The notes under the pieces are model-generated. The model had not been told where the DNA came from. It saw only the letters and a program-made list of their open reading frames with translations, and made no database searches. Positions 17,780 to 25,376 of a DNA stretch of 50,137 bases are shown here, piece after piece; within the stretch, counting starts at the first letter, position 1, and each line of letters begins with the position of its first letter. The position numbers were made by a program, and so were the translations under genes. Location of the stretch: contig JALVJO010000021.1 of the NCBI GenBank assembly GCA_027028245.1, forward strand, positions 71,639 to 121,775, in the 5' to 3' direction. This stretch comes from Deltaproteobacteria bacterium (GTDB lineage: Bacteria > Desulfobacterota > Dissulfuribacteria > Dissulfuribacterales > QOAL01).

Positions 17780-18130
17780 TCATCCGGATAGTATCCGTTT
17801 GATTTCCGTAAGCTCCTTCTTGATTTCTTCGAGGATTTCATGTTGATAAGAGGCGGGCACTACGGCCGGTGCCTGAAGGGCAGAGGTGTCCTTATTTATG
17901 CTCTCCAGCTTTTTTTTTGCCCCTGCAATGGTATAGCCTTCCTTGTAGAGAAGTTTCTTGATGGTCTTCAGGGTGTCCAGGTCCTGTTTTCGGTAGAGGC
18001 GCTGTCTGGACACCCGCCTGGGCTGTATCTGGCGGAACTCCTTTTCCCAGAACCGCAGGACATGGGGTTCAACCCCTACTATCCTGCTGACTTCTCCTAT
18101 CCGGTAATATTTGCGGTCTTTTTTCAGCAT
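17780..18130 (-). CDS. MerR-family transcriptional regulator
   Basis: The 116-residue protein has the MerR winged helix-turn-helix at its N-terminus: YRIGEVSRIVGVEPHVLRFW, then RRVSRQRLYRKQDL and a dimerisation helix to about residue 110. There is no Cys set for metal sensing and no ligand-binding domain. It belongs to the short MerR type commonly placed behind ihfA and pheT in Deltaproteobacteria. Its start lies inside ihfA, with a 62-base overlap in another frame. A later start would remove the recognition helix, so the overlap is probably real. The target is unknown. Confidence 0.85.
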   Translation of the reverse strand: MLKKDRKYYRIGEVSRIVGVEPHVLRFWEKEFRQIQPRRVSRQRLYRKQDLDTLKTIKKLLYKEGYTIAGAKKKLESINKDTSALQAPAVVPASYQHEILEEIKKELTEIKRILSG

Positions 18131-18413
18131 TGACCATCTTTTTTAATAAGGGACTTGGTCTAAATGAAACAGTATTTCTTGCGGGAATAATAATGGGTTC
18201 CCCTGTAGATGGATTTATACCCTTTCTGGCATTTTTGAAAAGGGGGCAGAAGGTTCCAAAGCGAACAATTTTCAGGGTTTCCCCGGAATTCAAGATTTCT
18301 GTCATGTGGGAAAAGACGGCGTCCACGAGTTTCTTGCTGGAACGTACTGAAAAGCCCAGTTCCTCGCTTATTTTCTCTGCAAGCTGAAGCTTGGTAAGAG
18401 AACCTCTGCCCAT
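18069..18413 (-). CDS. ihfA: IHF-alpha / HU family DNA-binding protein
   Basis: A small histone-like protein that bends DNA as a dimer. LTKLQLAEKISEELGFS and the helix KKLVDAVFSHMTEIL form the dimer core, then VRFGTFCPLFKNARKG and the DNA-intercalating arm with NPSTGEPIIIPARNTVSFRP. Position directly after pheT (stop TGA and ATG abut) is the classical place of ihfA. At 114 residues it is somewhat longer than usual, because its tail of about 20 residues runs into the merR gene. HU cannot be fully excluded, but synteny favours the IHF alpha subunit. Confidence 0.88.
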   Translation of the reverse strand: MGRGSLTKLQLAEKISEELGFSVRSSKKLVDAVFSHMTEILNSGETLKIVRFGTFCPLFKNARKGINPSTGEPIIIPARNTVSFRPSPLLKKMVNAEKRPQILPDRRSQQDSRG

Positions 18414-20831
18414 TCAGCTCCTCATTTCAGCGTTGAATTCGCCAAGCAGGGTATTTATCAAGGGTTCGTGAAGTGCAAGGACCTCTGCTTCTGACAGGGT
18501 TCGATCCTCCGACCTGTAAATAAACCTGAAGGCAAGGCTCTTTTTGCCCTTTGGAACGGGTTTACCCCTGTAGACATCGAAAATCGATACGCTTTCCAGG
18601 ATGTCCGGTTTGTTTTGGTGAATGAATGAGAAAATATCCTGAACCCTGACCGAATCATCCACGATTATAGATAGATCCAGGTCAACGGCAGGGTAACGGG
18701 CCAGGGGGCAGAACCTTTTATCCGTAGATGCTGCCTCCATTGCCGCCGGCACTGAAATATCGGAAAGAAAGACCTTGGAAGAAATATCAAAGGCTTTCAG
18801 TACCTGGTCAGCAATCTGGCCGAGGGTGCCGATACGAACGCCCTTGCTGGAGATGATTTCCATGCAGGTGCCCGGAATATAAAAGGGTTCAGGGGCAGTG
18901 GAGACCTGAAAGATGCTTTCTCGGATGCCCGCCTTCTCCAGGAGGTTCTCCACCAGACCCTTGATATCGAAAAAATCTGCATCTTGTTCCGGCCACGCCC
19001 ATACTTGCGGAAATCGTTTGCCTGTTATCGCACAACACAGCCTCTGGTGTTCTTCAGGCAGGACGCCCTGCCCTCTATTGAAGAAAACAGCCCCGGTCTC
19101 AAATAAGGCAAGGTCCATATTCCGTTTTTTCAGATTGCGGGCCATGGTTGACAGCATGGTGCTTATGAGATTTGTCCTCATTACAGACTGGTCTTCAGCC
19201 AGAGGATTTTTGAGCATTACCATCCTGGTTCTCGGGTCATCCTCTGTCAGGCCCAGGGCCTGGATCTCTTCAGGTGAAACAAAACTGTAGGAGACGATTT
19301 CGGAATATCCCTGCCCGGCAAGAAAGATCTTAATCTGGTCCACGAAGGCCTTGTCCGAAACTGCAGGTTCCACAATGAGCTCTCCCACCGGGGATTCGGT
19401 GGGTATAGAAGCAAAACCATGAAGCCTGGCGATCTCTTCCACCAGGTCTATCTCTTCCTTCAGGTCCGGCCTGAAGGAAGGAATGGAACATTCTATTTTG
19501 TTCGGATTGCAGTTTTCTACGCTGATTTCTATAGATTCCAGGATGCCTGACATGTTTTCAGCGTCGAGATCAGTGCCCAGAAGGGTATTGGCCCTGTGGG
19601 GTCGTATGGCGATCTTCTTTCCCTTCCACGGCCGGGGATTTTCGTCTCGAATGCCTTCAAAGGAGCCTTCTGCCAATTCCACCAATAGATCTGTAGCCCG
19701 CAGGGCAGCCGAGAGCTGGCCATCATAATCCACTCCTCTTTCAAACCGAAAGGAAGCCTCGGAAGGAAGCTTCAGAAGCTTGGCAGTCCTCCTGATGCTC
19801 CAAGGCGCAAACCACGCACTTTCAAGGAGTACGGATGTTGTCTTTTCAGTGACCTCTGTATCCAGACCCCCCATGACGCCTGCCACGGCCACCGGCCTCT
19901 CCTTGTCGCATATCAGCAGCACCCCTTCAGGAAGAATGCGTTCCTTCCCGTCCAGGGTCACTATCCTTTCACCTTCTTCAGAAACCCTTACAATAATGGT
20001 TCGTCCTGCAAGGGTGTCCAGGTCAAAGGCATGGAGCGGCTGTCCTCTTTCCATAAGGATATAATTGGTTATGTCCACTATGTTATTTATGGGACGTATG
20101 CCGCTGGCAGCAAGCCTACGGGCCATCCAGCCCGGGGAACTTTTCACCCTGACCCCTGTAATTACAGACCCCACATAACGGCTGCAAAGCAGCGGATCTT
20201 CAATCCCTATTGATACATCGGCCAGATGCTTTTCTTGATAAGTTGAACTTACAGCGGGTATCTTAAGCGGGATACCGTAGAGGGCAGCTACTTCCCGTGC
20301 TACGCCTGCTATGCTGAGACAATCAGGCCTGTTGGGCGTGATGCCGATTTCAAATACCAGATCATCCATGCCTGCCAAAGAAGAAAATTTCTGGCCCACC
20401 CGGGCTGAGGGGAACTCCGCTGATATGTCAAATATTCCGCTTGCATCTCCTTCGAGCATTATTTCCATCTGGGAGCAGAGCATGCCCCTGGAAAGGTGCC
20501 CGTAGATCTGGGTCTCCTTGATTTCTTTTCCATCAGGCATCTCCGTGCCCGGCGGCACGTAGACCGTAAGCATGCCCTCATGGACGTTTGGGGCCCCGCA
20601 GACAACCTGCAGCTCGTCAGTGCCGGTTTCCACGGTGCAAAGCGTCATGCCCTTTTCCTGGCTCAAGGGCTCAACCCTGGATATACGTGCCACCAGGGCC
20701 GCTTCCATCCATGGATATGCAGGTTCAACGGCCTCAACTTCCAGGCCGGCCAGGGTCAGCTTCTCGGCCACCTCCAGGTGGTCTGCTTCGTAGGGTGCAA
20801 TTTCTCTGAGCCAGGATGCCAGTACCAACAT
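18414..20831 (-). CDS. pheT: Phenylalanine-tRNA ligase beta subunit
   Basis: The 805-residue beta chain of the (alpha-beta)2 PheRS has the expected order. An EMAP/tRNA-binding domain lies at about 40-150 and the B3/B4 editing domain at about 210-390 (NNIVDITNYILMERGQPLHA, AVAGVMGG). B5 and the catalytic-like core lie at about 400-690 (DLVEEIARLHGF, MRTNLISTMLSTMARNL), and the C-terminal FDX-ACB anticodon-binding domain is at about 710-805 (DLSIIVDDSVRVQDI). It begins 9 bases after pheS and ends directly against ihfA, so the genes are surely co-transcribed. Confidence 0.97.
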   Translation of the reverse strand: MLVLASWLREIAPYEADHLEVAEKLTLAGLEVEAVEPAYPWMEAALVARISRVEPLSQEKGMTLCTVETGTDELQVVCGAPNVHEGMLTVYVPPGTEMPDGKEIKETQIYGHLSRGMLCSQMEIMLEGDASGIFDISAEFPSARVGQKFSSLAGMDDLVFEIGITPNRPDCLSIAGVAREVAALYGIPLKIPAVSSTYQEKHLADVSIGIEDPLLCSRYVGSVITGVRVKSSPGWMARRLAASGIRPINNIVDITNYILMERGQPLHAFDLDTLAGRTIIVRVSEEGERIVTLDGKERILPEGVLLICDKERPVAVAGVMGGLDTEVTEKTTSVLLESAWFAPWSIRRTAKLLKLPSEASFRFERGVDYDGQLSAALRATDLLVELAEGSFEGIRDENPRPWKGKKIAIRPHRANTLLGTDLDAENMSGILESIEISVENCNPNKIECSIPSFRPDLKEEIDLVEEIARLHGFASIPTESPVGELIVEPAVSDKAFVDQIKIFLAGQGYSEIVSYSFVSPEEIQALGLTEDDPRTRMVMLKNPLAEDQSVMRTNLISTMLSTMARNLKKRNMDLALFETGAVFFNRGQGVLPEEHQRLCCAITGKRFPQVWAWPEQDADFFDIKGLVENLLEKAGIRESIFQVSTAPEPFYIPGTCMEIISSKGVRIGTLGQIADQVLKAFDISSKVFLSDISVPAAMEAASTDKRFCPLARYPAVDLDLSIIVDDSVRVQDIFSFIHQNKPDILESVSIFDVYRGKPVPKGKKSLAFRFIYRSEDRTLSEAEVLALHEPLINTLLGEFNAEMRS

Positions 20832-20840
20832 GATATTATC

Positions 20841-21863
20841 TCAAAACTGGTTCAAGAATCTCAAATCATTATCGTAGAAAAGACGAATGTCATTTATGCC
20901 GTACCGAAGCATTGCAATTCTTTCAATACCCAGGCCGAATGCAAACCCGCTGTATTCTTCCGGGTCTATGTCCACGTGCCTGAACACCGCTGGATGGACC
21001 AGGCCTGCACCCAGTACTTCAAGCCATCCTGTCTGGGAGCATACCCGGCAGCCTTTTCCCCGGCACATGACGCACTGGATGTCAATCTCGGCGCTTGGCT
21101 CGGTAAATGGGAAAAAGCTGGGCCGGAACCTTACCGAGGTATCCTTGTCAAAGACTTCCTGGGCAAAATGGGTGAGTATGCCCTTCAGGTGAGAAAAAGA
21201 AACGTTCCTGTCCACCATCAGCCCTTCTACCTGGTGAAACATGGGAGTGTGGGTTACGTCTGAATCACACCTGTAAACCTTGCCGGGGGCAATGATCCTG
21301 ACCGGCGGAGACATCTTTTCCATGGTGCGGATCTGGATGGGAGATGTGTGGGTCCTGAGCAGAACCTTGTCGTCGATATAAAAGGTATCCTGCATGTCCC
21401 GGGCAGGATGGTCGGGCGGTATATTCAGGGCTTCGAAGTTGTAGAAATCAAGCTCTATTTCAGGGCCCTGGGCCACGGAAAAGCCCATTTTTTCAAAGAC
21501 CAGGCAGACCTCGTTAAGTACCTGGGTAATAGGATGCAGGTGGCCCGGAGGCAGACGTCTGCCCGGGAGGGTGGGATCAAATCCCTTTATCAGCTCAGGT
21601 CCCGGGACCAGGTCTTTCAATGCCTCCAGTCTTTTCTGAATGGCCTTTTCTATCCTGGTCTTGATCTGATTTGACAGCTTTCCTGCCAGGGGACGCTGTT
21701 CCTTGGGAAGGCTGCCGAGGCTTTTAAGGATGGAGGTAAGCCTTCCCTTCCGCCCTAAAAATTTTATCTTCAGCTCTTGGAGGGTCTTGCTGTCCTGTGC
21801 CCTGTCTATGGCCGAGAGGGCGTCCTTTTCAATTTCTCTGAGCTGTTGTTCCATTCTAATCAA
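20841..21863 (-). CDS. pheS: Phenylalanine-tRNA ligase alpha subunit
   Basis: This is the catalytic subunit that activates Phe and attaches it to tRNA-Phe. The N-terminal 90 residues form the coiled-coil tRNA-binding arm. The class II core shows HTSPIQIRTMEK, PGKVYRCDSDVTHTPMFHQV (motif 2), the segment AEIDIQCVMCRGKGC and motif 3 FGLGIERIAMLRYGINDIR. Length 340 is typical. It lies between rplT and pheT with 9-base gaps on both sides. No clear ribosome site precedes the ATG, which suggests coupling to rplT translation. Confidence 0.97.
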   Translation of the reverse strand: MIRMEQQLREIEKDALSAIDRAQDSKTLQELKIKFLGRKGRLTSILKSLGSLPKEQRPLAGKLSNQIKTRIEKAIQKRLEALKDLVPGPELIKGFDPTLPGRRLPPGHLHPITQVLNEVCLVFEKMGFSVAQGPEIELDFYNFEALNIPPDHPARDMQDTFYIDDKVLLRTHTSPIQIRTMEKMSPPVRIIAPGKVYRCDSDVTHTPMFHQVEGLMVDRNVSFSHLKGILTHFAQEVFDKDTSVRFRPSFFPFTEPSAEIDIQCVMCRGKGCRVCSQTGWLEVLGAGLVHPAVFRHVDIDPEEYSGFAFGLGIERIAMLRYGINDIRLFYDNDLRFLNQF

Positions 21864-21872
21864 ATGGCAGCA

Positions 21873-22226
21873 TTAAATTGCAGCTTTAGCCCTTTCAACA
21901 AGTTGTGAAAATGCACGGGGCTCTGTAACGGCAAGATCTGCAAGGATCTTTCTGTCTACTCCAATTTTGGCCTTGGCCAGGCCTCCCATGAATTTGCTGT
22001 ATGAGATGTCATTAAGGCGGCATGCGGCATTGATTCTTGTGATCCAAAGCCGTCTGTAGGAGCGTTTCTTGGCCCGCCTGTCCCTGTATGCATAGCACAA
22101 TGCCTTCTCGACACTATCCTTTGCCTGGCGGTAACAACGGCGCCGTGCCCCCCTGAAACCCTTGGCAAGCTTCAGGAGTTTTTTTCTTCTTCTTCTTGCC
22201 TTGAAACCTCTTTTTACCCTGGGCAT
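21873..22226 (-). CDS. rplT: 50S ribosomal protein L20
   Basis: A 117-residue, very basic protein with the diagnostic L20 pattern: [57 protein letters not shown] and the C-terminal [14 protein letters not shown]. It is needed for early 50S assembly. In other bacteria L20 represses its own infC-rpmI-rplT operon by binding leader mRNA. A strong AAGGAG lies before the ATG, 22 bases after rpmI. Confidence 0.98.
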   Translation of the reverse strand: MPRVKRGFKARRRRKKLLKLAKGFRGARRRCYRQAKDSVEKALCYAYRDRRAKKRSYRRLWITRINAACRLNDISYSKFMGGLAKAKIGVDRKILADLAVTEPRAFSQLVERAKAAI

Positions 22227-22248
22227 GTCTCTAACTCCTTAAAACAGC

Positions 22249-22446
22249 CTATGCATACGGAAGCATACGCTTTATGTGTGTATTCATGGTTTCTGAAATG
22301 ACCTTGTCCCTCTTCATATTCCTCTTACGTTTCCTGGTTTTCTTGGTGAGGATATGACTGTGACCGGGCTTGTTGAATACAAATTTGCCGCTGCCGGTCT
22401 TTTTGAATCTCTTGGCGGCAGATCTCTTGGTCTTTAACTTTGGCAT
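22249..22446 (-). CDS. rpmI: 50S ribosomal protein L35
   Basis: 65 residues, strongly basic, starting MPKLKTKRSAAKRFKKTGSG and containing the L35 signature SHILTKKTRKRKRNM; it ends IKRMLPYA. Its place between infC and rplT is the universal order. CGGAG precedes the ATG. The 162-base gap to infC may carry a secondary promoter or an L20-responsive leader. Confidence 0.98.
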   Translation of the reverse strand: MPKLKTKRSAAKRFKKTGSGKFVFNKPGHSHILTKKTRKRKRNMKRDKVISETMNTHIKRMLPYA

Positions 22447-22542
22447 GGTACTAAACTCCGCATAAAAGATTTTTGACAGCGCTCAAGACCTGAGAAGGCA
22501 TTAAACCTGTCAACAACAAACCTCGGAAGGCACAAAAGGGAA

Positions 22543-22571
22543 TTTTTAACCTTAAACGCCCCTGAGGTCAA
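22543..22571 (-). promoter_or_regulatory. Candidate internal promoter between infC and rpmI
   Basis: On the minus strand, TTGACC (22571-22566) is followed after 17 bases by TAAAAA (22548-22543), about 95 bases before rpmI. The 162-base gap is unusually long for this tight cluster. I found no convincing terminator or compact L20-binding fold in it by eye. Confidence 0.3.
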
Positions 22572-22608
22572 TCACTGATACAAAGAAAAATCAAGAATTT
22601 TTTGGATC

Positions 22609-23127
22609 TCAGGCCTTTTTGGGAGCAAGTATCATGCTCATGGCCCGTCCTTCCATGTTCGGCATGTGCTCCACAGCAGCTATATCGCCCATTTCGTTTG
22701 CAATCTTCTTGAGCATTTCAAAGCCGATTTCCGGATGGACTATCTCTCTCCCCCTGAAGGTAACAGTAACCTTTACCTTGTTGCCCTGATTCAGGAACTT
22801 GATGATTTTTTTTCTCTTTACGTTCAAGTCGTGAACATCTGTCCTGGGACGCATCTTGATTTCCTTGACCTGGATTACAGTCTGGCGCTTTTTGGCCTCC
22901 TGTGCCTTTTTACTCTGTTCATAACGATATTTTCCGTAATCCATGAGCCGGCACACAGGGGGCTTGGCATTGGCTGCCACTTCCACCAAATCAAGACCTG
23001 TATCCTTGGCTTTTCTCAGCGCTTCATCCCGGGAAAGCACTCCGAGCTGCGAACCGTCTTCTGCGATGAGACGTACCTCGGGCGCCCTTATCCTTTCATT
23101 AACCCTTACTCTCTGCTCTCTGGCGAT
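22609..23127 (-). CDS. infC: Translation initiation factor IF-3 (AUC start codon)
   Basis: IF3 binds the 30S subunit, prevents early joining of the 50S and checks the start codon. The reading frame upstream of an internal GTG (23040) encodes conserved IF3 sequence: VRVNERIRAPEVRLIAEDGS and QLGVLSRDEAL. From the in-frame TGA upstream of 23127 down to that GTG there is no ATG, GTG or TTG. At 23125-23127 lies ATC, six bases after GGGAGG, giving a 172-residue protein of normal length that begins (M)AREQRVRVNERIR. IF3 genes are known to use AUU, AUC or AUA as starts for self-regulation. The start lies within thrS, a 22-base overlap. The C-terminal domain ends SMILAPKKA. Confidence 0.93.
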   Translation of the reverse strand: MAREQRVRVNERIRAPEVRLIAEDGSQLGVLSRDEALRKAKDTGLDLVEVAANAKPPVCRLMDYGKYRYEQSKKAQEAKKRQTVIQVKEIKMRPRTDVHDLNVKRKKIIKFLNQGNKVKVTVTFRGREIVHPEIGFEMLKKIANEMGDIAAVEHMPNMEGRAMSMILAPKKA

Positions 23128-25061
23128 ACTGCACCTCCCGTTTTTCCTCTTTCATTTTCCGCCAGTATCATCTCGACAAAGGATTCAACCGGCATTGCAT
23201 CGAGTTTGTTCCCCTCCCTGGTCCTCGGACTTACTGTTTTGTCAGCAACCTCCTGGTCTCCCAGGACCAGCATGTAGGGTATCTTTTCCATCTGGGCCTC
23301 GCGTACCTTTTTGCCCAGCTTTTCATTCCTGAGATCAATTTCGGCCCGCACCCCGGCAGCCTTCAGGCTTTGCAGTACATCCTTTCCCCACTCGGTCTGG
23401 CGGTCAGTAATGGTCAGAACCCGCACCTGGACAGGTGAGAGCCACAGCGGGAAGGCACCGGCATAATGTTCTATCATAACACCGAAAAAACGTTCAAGAG
23501 AGCCCAGCAGTGCCCGGTGCACCATAATAGGCGCATGGGGCCGGCTGTCCATGCCAGTGTACTGAACATTGAAACGTTCAGGCAGATTGAAATCCACCTG
23601 TATGGTTGAGCACTGCCATGAGCGGTCAAGGCAGTCTTTTATCTTGATGTCGATTTTAGGGCCGTAAAATACCCCCTCTCCTGGATCTATTTCATATTCC
23701 AGACCCTGTTTCTCCAGGGCGTTCCGGAGAGCACTGGTGGAAAGCTCCCAGTGCTCGTCGCTCCCGACGTACTTTTCCGGCCTGGTGGAAAGGTATATGT
23801 CGTAGCGGTCAAAGCCGAAGACCCTGAGCATGTAGAGGGTCATGTCCAGGATGTCTATAATTTCACTATCCAGCTGGTCGGGTCTGCAGAATATGTGGGC
23901 ATCATCCTGAGTAAATCCCCTGACCCTCATGAGGCCGTGAAGCGTGCCGGTCCTTTCATAGCGGTAAACGGTTCCCAGTTCACACCATCTGAGGGGCAGT
24001 TCCCTGTAGCTCCTCTTCCTGGAATTATAGATGGCTATGTGAAAGGGACAGTTCATGGGCTTTATCTGGTAGCTGACATCATCTATCTCCATGGGGGAAT
24101 ACATGTTCTCCGCGTAGAAATCCAGGTGTCCGCTGGTCTTCCACAGGTCTCTCTTGGCAATGTGGGGAGTGAACAGGAGGTCGTAACCCCTTTTGACATG
24201 TTCTTCCCGCCAGAAATCCTCTATGAGCTTTCTGACCATGGCACCCTTGGGATGCCAGAGTATAAGGCCCGGGCCTATCTCTTCCTGGATGGAAAACAGA
24301 TCCAGCTGTCTGCCTATTTTCCTGTGGTCTCTCTTTTTTGCCTCTTCCAGCCTCTGAAGGTGGGCGGCAAGCTCTTTTTTTGTAAAAAACGCGGTACCGT
24401 AGATCCTTTGGAGCATCGGGCGGTTTTCATCTCCCTTCCAGAATGCCCCTGCCACGTTAATGAGCTTGAAGGCAGGTATCTTCCCCGTGTCCGGGACATG
24501 GGGCCCGCGGCACAGGTCCTGGAAACCGTCCTGCTTATAAAGGGAGACGGTTTCTTCGCCCTGGGCCTTTAGGTCATGCAGCAATTCTACCTTGTAGTCT
24601 TCTCCCAGGTCACGAAACAGCTTTTCCGCCTGTTCCAAGGGCATCTCCCGGCGCTCCAGGGGAATGGCCTTCCTGGCAAGTTCCTGCATGCGGGTCTCTA
24701 TCTTTTCCAGGTCTTCAGGGGAAAAGGAGCCGGGGATATCAAAGTCATAATAAAAACCGCTTTCTATGGCCGGTCCGATGGCAAGTTTAGCCTGGGGATA
24801 AAGCTCCTTGACCGCTTGGGCCAGCAAGTGAGATGCTGAATGGCGCAGTATTTCCAGGGCCTCCGGATCGCCGGAAAAAACAGGCTCCAGCTCGCTGTCT
24901 CCGGTCAGGGGAAAGGAAAGGTCCCGGAGTTCTCCGTTGACCCTGGCAAGTAAGAGTTTCTTCCGCTTTTTTTTGCTCAGAACCTGGGCCAGCAGATCTC
25001 CAGCCGTGATTCCCGGCTCTGTTTCCAGCAGGTCTCCGCCTTTTATTTTTATCTTTATCAT
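23106..25061 (-). CDS. thrS: Threonine-tRNA ligase
   Basis: The 651-residue class II synthetase has an N-terminal TGS domain (1-62) and an editing domain with HSASH (H74, H78) and GFYYDFDIP. In the core, MNCPFH carries the zinc Cys, motif 2 is YRYERTGTLHGLMRVRGFTQ and motif 3 is MVHRALLGSLERFFGVMIEH. The C-terminal anticodon-binding domain covers about 545-640. It is the first gene of the long minus-strand cluster and its end overlaps infC. The 158 bases between it and the tRNA gene are AT-rich on the tRNA side. I saw no T-box or thrS operator fold there. Confidence 0.97.
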   Translation of the reverse strand: MIKIKIKGGDLLETEPGITAGDLLAQVLSKKKRKKLLLARVNGELRDLSFPLTGDSELEPVFSGDPEALEILRHSASHLLAQAVKELYPQAKLAIGPAIESGFYYDFDIPGSFSPEDLEKIETRMQELARKAIPLERREMPLEQAEKLFRDLGEDYKVELLHDLKAQGEETVSLYKQDGFQDLCRGPHVPDTGKIPAFKLINVAGAFWKGDENRPMLQRIYGTAFFTKKELAAHLQRLEEAKKRDHRKIGRQLDLFSIQEEIGPGLILWHPKGAMVRKLIEDFWREEHVKRGYDLLFTPHIAKRDLWKTSGHLDFYAENMYSPMEIDDVSYQIKPMNCPFHIAIYNSRKRSYRELPLRWCELGTVYRYERTGTLHGLMRVRGFTQDDAHIFCRPDQLDSEIIDILDMTLYMLRVFGFDRYDIYLSTRPEKYVGSDEHWELSTSALRNALEKQGLEYEIDPGEGVFYGPKIDIKIKDCLDRSWQCSTIQVDFNLPERFNVQYTGMDSRPHAPIMVHRALLGSLERFFGVMIEHYAGAFPLWLSPVQVRVLTITDRQTEWGKDVLQSLKAAGVRAEIDLRNEKLGKKVREAQMEKIPYMLVLGDQEVADKTVSPRTREGNKLDAMPVESFVEMILAENERGKTGGAVSPESRE

Positions 25062-25219
25062 GTGTTTCGAACTTTCCTAAAGTTATGACTATGTCTCTCA
25101 AAGTATTAACGACCGAACAGGCCCTTAAATCAAGAAAGGCACCTGCCGCCGTAATAGGCCTTTCAGATGCCTTCTTTCATACATATAATATTGGACAAAG
25201 TAAATTAAAAAAGCAAAAA

Positions 25220-25294
25220 TGGTAGGCGCGGGCGGGATCGAACCGCCGACTTCTACCGCGTCAAGGTAGCGCTCTCCCCCTGAGCTACGCGCCT
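25220..25294 (-). tRNA. tRNA-Val (anticodon GAC)
   Basis: A complete cloverleaf is read on the minus strand. The 7-bp acceptor stem is perfect (AGGCGCG with CGCGCCT), the D arm is GCTC/GAGC, and the anticodon stem CTACC/GGTAG closes the loop TTGACGC with anticodon GAC at 25262-25260. The T arm is GGCGG TTCGATC CCGCC. The discriminator A and an encoded CCA follow (25223-25220). A T-rich stretch comes straight after the 3' end. It decodes GUC and, by wobble, GUU. Confidence 0.97.
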
Positions 25295-25332
25295 GCACCT
25301 GAACAAATGATTAAGTCAGTGACGGAATTGTT

Positions 25333-25361
25333 CAGATAACAGGAATTGGGTTTTCTGTCAA
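25333..25361 (-). promoter_or_regulatory. Candidate promoter for tRNA-Val
   Basis: Read on the minus strand, a perfect TTGACA (25361-25356) is followed after 17 bases by TATCTG (25338-25333), 39 bases before the mature tRNA 5' end. The plus-strand gene at 25377 begins just outside it, so its promoter must share this 82-base space. Confidence 0.5.
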
Positions 25362-25376
25362 GAAAAGGACCGCGAT

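Noticed and set aside
20496-21263. 255-codon plus-strand ORF across the pheS/pheT junction
   Set aside because: Both synthetase genes are certain here; the ORF has no family features.
23751-24572. 273-codon ORF on the plus strand
   Set aside because: It lies fully inside thrS, whose catalytic motifs are clear on the other strand; it is a shadow frame.
25062-25219. T-box or thrS leader control region
   Set aside because: No T-box sequence or tRNA-like operator fold is visible; the segment is AT-rich with no stable hairpin.
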